From NCBI GenBank assembly GCA_964428335.1, contig CAYRXW010000011.1:1-50380 (forward strand): a stretch of 50,380 bases of DNA, written 5' to 3'. Positions within the stretch are counted from its first letter, which is position 1; the number at the start of each line of letters is the position of its first letter. This stretch comes from GW2011-AR15 sp964428335 (lineage in GTDB: Archaea; Nanobdellota; Nanobdellia; Woesearchaeales; GW2011-AR15). The notes below the pieces were generated by a model. The model had not been told where the DNA came from. It worked only from the letters and a program-made list of their open reading frames with translations, and did not search any database. Made by a program: the position numbers and the translations under genes. Positions 7,756-13,237 of the stretch are shown here, piece by piece.

Positions 7756-7892
7756 AGAAAATAATGCGGAGGACTGGATTCCCTAGCAAACTTTAGTTTG
7801 CGGGTTTGAGAACGAAGTGAACAAACGTTCGAATCCTGTAAATCATAAAACTAATCTATTTCTATTAGAAAATAATGCGGAGGACAGGATTC
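7756..7892 (-). repeat. Structured 61-nt element flanked by direct repeats of the tRNA-Leu 3' end
   Basis: A 26-bp direct repeat, 7756-7781 and 7867-7892, differs at one base. The second copy is the real 3' end of tRNA-Leu plus its trailer. Between them a 61-nt segment (7776-7836) is bounded by GGATTC and GAATCC. It contains the perfect hairpin GCAAACT-TT-AGTTTGC and a GTTTG/CAAAC stem. It also holds an inverted copy of the T-arm (GTTCGAATCCTGT on the plus strand, 7826-7838). A second copy of the same element follows tRNA-Gly (9342-9401). Confidence 0.75.
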
Positions 7893-8007
7893 GAACCTGC
7901 GTAAGCACTAAGCTAACAGGTGTCTTACGTTCATCGCCATCTTGTGGATGGCTCATCACACCTTTACGCCCTAAGCCTGTCCCGTTTGACCGCTCCGGCA
8001 CCTCCGC
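7876..8007 (-). tRNA. tRNA-Leu (anticodon TAG) with a 48-nt intron
   Basis: The acceptor stem is GCGGAGG/CCTCCGC with discriminator A, and no CCA is encoded. The anticodon stem ACAGG/CCTGT is interrupted after CTTAGG, the standard archaeal position 37/38, giving anticodon TAG. Exons are 7970-8007 and 7876-7921; the intron is 7922-7969. A long variable arm (AGC/GCT) and the T-arm GCAGG-TTCGAAT-CCTGT complete a class II tRNA-Leu. The intron has a GCCATC/GATGGC hairpin flanked on both sides by GATGA. Exact splice points assume a bulge-helix-bulge fold, which I could not model. Confidence 0.92.
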
Positions 8008-8107
8008 ATAAAACACTGAAAATTTCTTTTCAATGTGTATCTGAATGAAACTATCGTCTTTTTAAATAGTTTACTGATTTTCAAAAAAACAGATATGAAA
8101 AAAATAA

Positions 8108-8287
8108 TTATTTAGAATGGTTGCTTTTCTTCTTCTTCATCCATGCATAGCTTCTGATCTTGGCGCTTTTGCCGTATCCGCAGCTGCTGCACTTCTCATG
8201 ACCTCTATGGTAAGTTGTCTCTCCACATCTCCTACATCTTATGTGAGTCTTTTTTCCAGACTTCTTCCCCATTGATTTTGTTGTCAT
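8108..8287 (-). CDS. rpl37e: Large ribosomal subunit protein eL37 (L37e)
   Basis: This 59-residue protein is read from the ATG at 8287 to the TAA at 8108. It contains KKTHIRCRRCGETTYH and CSSCGYGKSAKIRSYAW, that is, the two CxxC zinc knuckles (CRRC, CSSC) and the GKSAKIRSY signature of L37e. The protein is a zinc-binding component of the 50S subunit. It begins one base after the Lsm gene stops; the lsm-rpl37e pair is a conserved archaeal operon. The tail is Lys-rich. Confidence 0.95.
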   Translation of the reverse strand: MTTKSMGKKSGKKTHIRCRRCGETTYHRGHEKCSSCGYGKSAKIRSYAWMKKKKSNHSK

Positions 8288-8288
8288 T

Positions 8289-8510
8289 TTATTCCATGGA
8301 CAAAAGTATTATTGTGTCCCCTCTTACAAAGACAGTGCCCAGCTTCCTTTTTACTTCGCCGTCCACTCTTTCTTCGCAGTCATCAAGTACTACGTTTATG
8401 TGAATATCAAAGGCTGATAGTTTTCCAACAAGCTGTTTGTTGTTCTTAAGATCAAGTATGACTCTCTGATTTCTTGCTTTGTTTAATGCATCTAATGGTC
8501 TTGCTTCCAT
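8289..8510 (-). CDS. Sm-like archaeal protein (Lsm/SmAP)
   Basis: The product has 73 residues. RPLDALNKARNQRVILDLKN, LVGKLSAFDIHINVVLDD and GTVFVRGDTIILLS are the Sm1 and Sm2 motifs of archaeal Lsm proteins, which form heptameric RNA-binding rings. The frame continues upstream to a GTG at 8519. GAGGTG there is the ribosome-binding site for the ATG at 8510, so the shorter start is used. A TATA box, TTTATAAA at 8551-8558, gives a short leader. It is co-transcribed with rpl37e. Confidence 0.95.
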   Translation of the reverse strand: MEARPLDALNKARNQRVILDLKNNKQLVGKLSAFDIHINVVLDDCEERVDGEVKRKLGTVFVRGDTIILLSME

Positions 8511-8575
8511 AATTAACACCTCGGAAATAAGGACTTGGATTTGAAAGATGTTTATAAAGTTTACTAAGCCAAGGA

Positions 8576-9283
8576 CTATTTTCTACCTTTCATCAAAGGC
8601 TCAATATCCAAGCCATTTACTTCATAATTCCTATAATCCATGTTTTTCAGCCTATGCGTTGCTTTATATACTAAGTAATGTTCAACGTTTCTTACACCAT
8701 TCGCATATGCATCTACCATATTCCCGGTTTCTCCATGGATCACTAAAAGAATATTTTCGTCTTCATGCGCAGCAAGTGTATCTTCCAGTGCAGCTATAGT
8801 CCTGTCCCATACCTGCGATAAGCTTTCACCTTCTGGCTGGTCTTCGCTTTCTGGTGGAATGAAATATGCAGGGTCTTTGCCCCATTCATGATATAAATTT
8901 GTGCCATATAGTTTATCATATTCCTTAATATCTTCATCAGTCATTATGTGGGCAAACCCAAAATTCCTTTCAGCATATTCATTATTTATCTCAATGTTTC
9001 CAGGTAAATGCTGATATATTGCTTTTACTGTCTCAAGGGTTCTGATATAACCTGTAGTTATTATTGTGTCATAATTATCAAGATCAATTGGGATATGGCC
9101 TGCATCACACAGCACTCCAAAAAACTTAGCGATTAGATAACCCTTATTGGTCAGGCCAATATACATATCAGGTTCCTCCCGCAGCATGGCTCTTAGAATG
9201 CTGCCTGCATGATGGTTCTTATAATTTTCAAGAATATTATTGGCGTCAGATTCTGCATGCCTAATCAATGTTAATAGGGACAT
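8576..9283 (-). CDS. Histidine phosphatase (phosphoglycerate mutase-like) family protein
   Basis: The 235-residue protein has the catalytic LIRHAESDAN motif near the N-terminus (the phospho-accepting His) and a second catalytic His in LLVIHGETG. TTGYIRTLETVKAIYQ supplies the conserved Arg. Members dephosphorylate diverse phospho-metabolites or proteins, and the substrate cannot be told from sequence. The frame extends to a GTG at 9304, but this is next to the TATA box (TTTATATA, minus strand, 9305-9312). The ATG at 9283 lies about 26 bp from the TATA centre, so a leaderless start there is preferred. Confidence 0.85.
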   Translation of the reverse strand: MSLLTLIRHAESDANNILENYKNHHAGSILRAMLREEPDMYIGLTNKGYLIAKFFGVLCDAGHIPIDLDNYDTIITTGYIRTLETVKAIYQHLPGNIEINNEYAERNFGFAHIMTDEDIKEYDKLYGTNLYHEWGKDPAYFIPPESEDQPEGESLSQVWDRTIAALEDTLAAHEDENILLVIHGETGNMVDAYANGVRNVEHYLVYKATHRLKNMDYRNYEVNGLDIEPLMKGRK

Positions 9284-9321
9284 AAATCCAAAGGGAAAAC
9301 ACACTATATAAAAACTAATAT

Positions 9322-9454
9322 GTAGAAAATGCGTCTGATCGGGATTCCCAAGCGAGCGAAGCGAGTGGGTTCACGAACACAGTGAGAGAACGTTCGAATC
9401 CCAAGGCAGAATAACTAAAAAATCTTAAAGAAAAGTATGCGTCCGCCGGGATTC
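9322..9454 (-). repeat. Structured 60-nt element flanked by imperfect direct repeats of the tRNA-Gly 3' end
   Basis: The segment 9342-9401 is bounded by GGATTC and GAATCC (GGGATTC/GAATCCC if extended to 9341-9402). On the tRNA strand it aligns end-to-end with the tRNA-Leu element (60 against 61 nt), starting GGATTCGAACGTT and ending GGGAATCC. Its stems GTTC/GAAC and CCCA/TGGG sit where the other copy has GTTTG/CAAAC and CCC/GGG. The tRNA-Gly 3' end with its trailer (about 9429-9454) is imperfectly duplicated at about 9322-9347. An inverted T-arm (11-bp match GTTCGAATCCC) lies at 9392-9402. Confidence 0.7.
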
Positions 9455-9559
9455 GAACCCAGATAACCGGCTGTCTTTGCGAGTTTTGAGCAAAGACCCA
9501 GTGGATCTCTGATCTTAACGCTTGGAAGGCCAGTGTCTTAGCCATTGGACCACAGACGC
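9438..9559 (-). tRNA. tRNA-Gly (anticodon TCC) with a 50-nt intron
   Basis: The acceptor stem GCGTCTG pairs with CGGACGC (one wobble) and the discriminator is A; no CCA is encoded. The anticodon stem CTGGC/GCCGG encloses CTTCCA followed by an intron and then A38, giving anticodon TCC. Exons are 9523-9559 and 9438-9472; the intron is 9473-9522. The T-arm is CTGGG-TTCGAAT-CCCGG. The intron ends in a perfect 8-bp hairpin GTCTTTGC/GCAAAGAC. Confidence 0.92.
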
Positions 9560-9675
9560 ATATATTATGCCTTAATATAAAAAAGAAAAATAAATCATTT
9601 ATTAATCTTCTGGTTATTATCGAGAAATAAAAGAAACTATGAGATTTCTGGTTTTTTTGACATCCATAAGTAAGA

Positions 9676-9684
9676 TTTATAAAG
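9676..9684 (+). promoter_or_regulatory. TATA box of the S17e-Alba operon
   Basis: TTTATAAAG is centred 27-28 bp before the ATG at 9707, so the S17e transcript is probably leaderless. The same spacing recurs at many first genes in this window. Confidence 0.65.
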
Positions 9685-9706
9685 AACACCTATTTCCAAA
9701 GCCACT

Positions 9707-9901
9707 ATGGGTAGAATCAAAACAAAAGCAATCAAGAGAGTTACATTGGAACTGGTAAATAACTACTTTAATGAGTTTTGTGACGATTTCACAAAAAACA
9801 AAGCAGCTGTTACAAATAGGACAGACATACCTTCCAAGAAGCTTAGGAACATGATTGCAGGTTACGCAACAAGAAAAGTTAAGTCCAGAGAACAATTATA
9901 A
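9707..9901 (+). CDS. rps17e: Small ribosomal subunit protein eS17 (S17e)
   Basis: This is a 64-residue protein. MGRIKTKAIKRVTLELVNNY and NKAAVTNRTDIPSKKLRNMI followed by IAGYATRK are the S17e signatures, and archaeal members have this short length. It is part of the 30S subunit. The ATG is fixed by the TATA box at 9676-9684. The alba gene follows 29 bp later, probably on the same transcript. Confidence 0.95.
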   Translation: MGRIKTKAIKRVTLELVNNYFNEFCDDFTKNKAAVTNRTDIPSKKLRNMIAGYATRKVKSREQL

Positions 9902-9930
9902 TAACACTAATAATTGTGAGGTGTGCTTAA

Positions 9931-10221
9931 ATGACAGAAGACAACAGTATTTTTATCGGCGGAAAGCCTTTTATGAATTATGTTACAGGAGTTGTAATGC
10001 AGTTCACAACAAAAAATGCAGAGGAAGTCATTGTCAAGGCTAGGGGAAAATTCATTTCAAGGGCCGTGGATGTCGCTGAAGTTGCAGCCAAAAGATTCCT
10101 GCTTGGTCAGGTTGCAGTAAAAGAAGTCAAGACTGATTCAGAAGAATTTAAGAACCAGGAAGGAAAGCAGGTAAGGGTAAGCACAATTGAGATTGTTCTT
10201 GCACGAAGCAAGAAAAAATAA
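9931..10221 (+). CDS. albA: DNA/RNA-binding protein Alba
   Basis: The protein has 96 residues. IFIGGKPFMNYVTGVVMQF, ARGKFISRAVDVAEVAAKRF and a C-terminal VRVSTIEIVLARS strand are typical of Alba, the small dimeric chromatin and RNA-binding protein of archaea. The usual acetylatable Lys near residue 16 is not obvious in the short N-terminus. A GAGGTG ribosome-binding site lies 6 bases before the ATG, as expected for an internal operon gene. Confidence 0.95.
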   Translation: MTEDNSIFIGGKPFMNYVTGVVMQFTTKNAEEVIVKARGKFISRAVDVAEVAAKRFLLGQVAVKEVKTDSEEFKNQEGKQVRVSTIEIVLARSKKK

Positions 10222-10269
10222 TTTCTATAGATTTTTAAACTTCATTTAATTTAGTTGTGATGTTTATTA

Positions 10270-10389
10270 GGGCCTGTGGTGTAACCTGGATAGCACAATC
10301 GGCTTCGGTAATGGCCAGCGATGAAAAAATCTTAGAGCTTAAGCCATTAAGGTTACCGGTTAGTTGGGGTTCAAATCCTCACAGGCTCA
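10270..10389 (+). tRNA. tRNA-Arg (anticodon TCG) with a 46-nt intron
   Basis: The acceptor stem GGGCCTG/CAGGCTC has one G-U pair, and the discriminator is A with no encoded CCA. The anticodon stem ATCGG/CCGGT encloses CTTCGG and, after the intron, A38, giving anticodon TCG. Exons are 10270-10308 and 10355-10389; the intron is 10309-10354. Inside the intron TAATGGC pairs perfectly with GCCATTA. The T-arm is TGGGG-TTCAAAT-CCTCA. Confidence 0.92.
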
Positions 10390-10448
10390 TGGCAATGAGA
10401 TTTGAGGTTAGAAAATTCAGCAGAATTTTCTTTTCCTCACAGGCTCAT
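10376..10448 (+). repeat. Duplicated tRNA-Arg 3' end around a hairpin
   Basis: The 15-bp sequence TCCTCACAGGCTCAT, the 3' end of tRNA-Arg, is repeated exactly at 10434-10448. Between the copies are a near-inverted T-arm (TGAGATTTGA, 10396-10405) and a hairpin. The hairpin has a perfect 9-bp stem AGAAAATTC/GAATTTTCT (10410-10431) inside a TGAGG/CCTCA stem. The order inverted T-arm, hairpin, duplicated 3' end mirrors the two 60-nt elements, but the sequence is shorter and different. Confidence 0.65.
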
Positions 10449-10554
10449 AATACCTAAATGTATGATTAGTTAATTTGGTAGGATTTTTTTAATCACAGGT
10501 TCATGTTTCATTCTACAAAACTTATATAAACCTCTTCCCTTTAGTTTTCCTAAT

Positions 10555-11049
10555 ATGAGACTTAATCTTCCAAAGCAAAGAATCATCCAGGTTGATGCAG
10601 TATGGTGGAAAAGATTGCTTTCTTTTTTCATGGATTTTTTTATAATACAGGTAATAATATTCGGGCCGTTTGCCCCTGTTTTCAAGAACACATTGCCTTT
10701 AAATGGAGATGTCATGGCAAATTATGCATATTTCCAGAATAATCCCGGCATAATTGAAGGACTGATGTCAGTCTTTTTGGCTATCTTCCTACTTATTGGG
10801 ATTTACTTTGTCGTGTTTGAATTCAAGATGAAGCAAACACCAGGAAAGATGTTGTTTAAGCTTAAAGTTGTGCCGCTTGAAAAAGAAGAACTGACTTTCT
10901 GGAAAGTGTTGGCAAGAAATATTGCTGTAATTCCAATCTTTCCCTTTTCAGCACTTTGGATTGTTGATCCAATCTATATGATGTTTACAGGCAGCAGGCT
11001 TTCAGATAAATTTTCAAGGACAAAAGTTGTTGAGGAATTAGTAGCATGA
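10555..11049 (+). CDS. RDD family membrane protein
   Basis: This 164-residue protein has three hydrophobic segments (roughly residues 28-48, 72-95 and 122-145). The RDD features are WWKRLLSFFMDFFIIQ in the first segment, KQTPGKMLFKLKVV after the second and SRLSDKFSRTKVVE at the end. The family's function is poorly defined; ion transport has been shown for a few members. A TATA box at 10521-10530 precedes the ATG closely. The last codons overlap the start of the SppA gene by 4 bp (ATGA), so the two are translationally coupled. Confidence 0.85.
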   Translation: MRLNLPKQRIIQVDAVWWKRLLSFFMDFFIIQVIIFGPFAPVFKNTLPLNGDVMANYAYFQNNPGIIEGLMSVFLAIFLLIGIYFVVFEFKMKQTPGKMLFKLKVVPLEKEELTFWKVLARNIAVIPIFPFSALWIVDPIYMMFTGSRLSDKFSRTKVVEELVA

Positions 11050-11921
11050 GCAAATTTTGGGAGACGCTAAAAATAATAGGTATCGTATGGCTTTTAAGCA
11101 GCATTGCTTCAATGTTTTTCATAGGTGATGATCCTTCAATTTCCCAGAATGGCAACATTGCAGTGATAAGGATATATGGGCCGATCAGTGTTGAGGAAGC
11201 ATCAGGCTTTGGTTCAAGCGGAACCTCAAGCGAATTAATAATTTCGCAGCTGGAAAAAGCAGAACAGAACCCAAACATAAAAGCAGTATTGCTTGACATC
11301 AATTCTCCTGGAGGTTCAGGGGTTGCAGCTGATGAGATAGGCCAGAAAATAAAATCTATGAACAAGACAACAGTTGCTGTAGTCCGTGAGATAGGGACAA
11401 GCGCAGCATACTGGATTGCATCAACTACAGATTATATTTTTGCAAACAGGCTTTCAATAACAGGAAGCATAGGTGTCATAGGAAGCTACCTTGATTTCTC
11501 TGGGTTAATTGAAGAATACAATGTAACTTACAGAAGATATGTTTCAGGCGAGTACAAGGATATGGGTTCGCCTTTTAAAGAACCAACAGAAGCTGAAATT
11601 AAGCTGTATCAAGATATTATAAATAAGATGGAATCTTTTTTCATCAAAGAAGTTTCTGAGAACAGAAAGTTATCGGTTGCAAAAGTTGAAAAGCTTGCAA
11701 CAGGCCAGATTTACCTTGGAACTGAAGCAAAAGAGCTTGGTTTGATTGATGCGCTTGGGACAAAGGAAGATGCAATAGCCTTTATTGAAAACAAATATAA
11801 CATTACAGCTGAACTTGTGGAATATAAAGAAAAAAAAGGCTTTTATGATTTACTAACTGAGTTCAGCGGAAAAAAAATAGGAACTTTTATAAATTCAGGT
11901 CCTTCATTTGAATTCAGGTAA
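11046..11921 (+). CDS. sppA: Signal peptide peptidase SppA-type serine protease (S49)
   Basis: The 291-residue protein has an N-terminal membrane anchor (residues ~8-26) and one S49 protease domain. VLLDINSPGGSGVAADEI is the oxyanion-region motif. The predicted nucleophile is Ser119 in EIGTSAAYW, and the general base is Lys171 in SGEYKDMGSPF. Enzymes of this type degrade cleaved signal peptides and membrane proteins from outside the membrane. Length matches the short archaeal/Gram-positive form rather than the tandem E. coli form. It is coupled to the RDD gene and followed by a coiled-coil membrane protein. Confidence 0.92.
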   Translation: MSKFWETLKIIGIVWLLSSIASMFFIGDDPSISQNGNIAVIRIYGPISVEEASGFGSSGTSSELIISQLEKAEQNPNIKAVLLDINSPGGSGVAADEIGQKIKSMNKTTVAVVREIGTSAAYWIASTTDYIFANRLSITGSIGVIGSYLDFSGLIEEYNVTYRRYVSGEYKDMGSPFKEPTEAEIKLYQDIINKMESFFIKEVSENRKLSVAKVEKLATGQIYLGTEAKELGLIDALGTKEDAIAFIENKYNITAELVEYKEKKGFYDLLTEFSGKKIGTFINSGPSFEFR

Positions 11922-11949
11922 TTATTAATTATCAAAAGAGGGGTAGACT

Positions 11950-12264
11950 ATGTTTGAAAGAAAGTTCAATTTTTTTGAAAAGCTTTTACTTCCTGTAGGG
12001 ATAGGCCTTACTTTTTTTGGGTTCTACATGATTCTTCTGGCTGAAAAAGTCAATACAGAGATTGCATGGATAAGGCTTATGACCGTATTCAGCTGGATGA
12101 TGCTTTTGTTTATAGTCATATTTACAGCAACTTCAGAAAATATGAAGGAGGAGCTTACTATAATACAGAAAGAGCACATGACCGAAATTAAGCTTTTAAG
12201 GGAGCTTAGCCACGAGCAGCTTGAAGAGATTAAGCTATTAAGGCAGGAACTTAAGAAAAGATAA
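11950..12264 (+). CDS. Small membrane protein with cytoplasmic coiled coil, unknown function
   Basis: The 104-residue product has two membrane helices (about residues 13-30 and 40-59). A ~40-residue amphipathic helix follows, with repeating KLLRELSHEQLEEIKLLRQE, likely a coiled coil. The ribosome-binding sequence GAGGGG precedes the ATG, and the gene is 28 bp after sppA, so it is probably in that operon. I recognise no family. Confidence 0.75.
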   Translation: MFERKFNFFEKLLLPVGIGLTFFGFYMILLAEKVNTEIAWIRLMTVFSWMMLLFIVIFTATSENMKEELTIIQKEHMTEIKLLRELSHEQLEEIKLLRQELKKR

Positions 12265-12335
12265 TTTCTCATATCTTTTTGCTTTTCTTCATTTCTATGA
12301 AAGTTATTTAAAACAGAACTGCTTTTTAATTTGCT

Positions 12336-13103
12336 ATGAACATACTTATCTCTTACCACAAAGGGTATTTCGAGAATTTTGTAGCTGAAGTTGAATCATT
12401 CTTAAAAAATGAAAAGCAGGCAGTAACAAAGATTGATAGGGAGTGCCTTGAAAAGAGATCATATTCCAGAATAGATATGATAGTCGTGATTGGGGGAGAC
12501 GGCACTTTTCTTAGGTCAAGCCACCTCAACGAAAGCATCCCTATGGTTGGCATAAACCCAAACCCTGAAAAAAAGGAAGGATTCTTCATGCAGCTAAATA
12601 AAAATAACTATTTAAGTTTCTTGAAGCAATCCTTAACTGAAATAAAAACAATTGATTATTTCAGGCTGGAAATTCTGATAAATGGAAAAGCTCTTCCTGA
12701 AAGAGCATTAAATGAAGCTTATATTGGAAGCGAAAAGCCATATATGATGTTTAATTACGAATTATCATTGAATGGAATGGCTGAATTCCAGAGAAGCTCA
12801 GGAATTCTAATAGGAACGCCGTGCGGAAGCCATGCGTGGATTAAATCTGCAGGCGGAAAAAAACTAAAACTAGATGAAACAAAATTCCAGTATCTTGTCA
12901 GGGAACCGTATGAAGGAAAGATTACTGGGAAGTTTTCTTATAAAAAAGGGATAATGGATGAAAACAGCAAGGTAAAAGTAATTCCAAAAACAAAAGGCAT
13001 ACTTGTAATTGATTCAGTAAGCAAGCCATATACAATAGAACCAGATGATAAAATCGAAATAAAAAAATCATTGCCACTTAAATATGTCAAATTTAAATAT
13101 TAG
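12336..13103 (+). CDS. nadK: NAD kinase
   Basis: The protein has 255 residues. VIGGDGTFLR (GGDG at residues 53-56) is the phosphate-donor-binding motif, and ALNEAYI is the conserved NE motif. The usual GTPTGSTAY loop is replaced by GTPCGSHAWIKSAGG, a visible divergence. The enzyme phosphorylates NAD to NADP. TATTTAAAA at 12305-12313 is about 27 bp before the ATG, so it is transcribed separately from sppA and probably leaderless. Confidence 0.9.
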   Translation: MNILISYHKGYFENFVAEVESFLKNEKQAVTKIDRECLEKRSYSRIDMIVVIGGDGTFLRSSHLNESIPMVGINPNPEKKEGFFMQLNKNNYLSFLKQSLTEIKTIDYFRLEILINGKALPERALNEAYIGSEKPYMMFNYELSLNGMAEFQRSSGILIGTPCGSHAWIKSAGGKKLKLDETKFQYLVREPYEGKITGKFSYKKGIMDENSKVKVIPKTKGILVIDSVSKPYTIEPDDKIEIKKSLPLKYVKFKY

Positions 13104-13237
13104 GATAACATTCTTTTTTCTATGGAAATATTTCCTCCCGCATTTTAATCTCACAGGCTTGTTTTTTAGAAACTAACTTATTTTACCAAAATATTAAAAA
13201 TAAAGGATAATTAAACAAATGAGAAAGGTGATATTCA

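Noticed and set aside
7756..7892. Integrated plasmid or virus attachment site at tRNA-Leu
   Set aside because: The direct repeats are only ~110 bp apart and enclose no integrase; a classical island is excluded, so it is reported as a small structured element.
7817..8011. Plus-strand open frame of 64 codons
   Set aside because: It is antisense to tRNA-Leu and the structured element; no start signals.
9315..9689. Minus-strand open frame of 124 codons across tRNA-Gly
   Set aside because: It reads through the tRNA and its duplicated 3' end; composition is non-coding and there is no promoter or ribosome-binding site.
10257..10457. Plus-strand open frame of 66 codons
   Set aside because: It is the tRNA-Arg gene and its duplicated 3' end read as codons.
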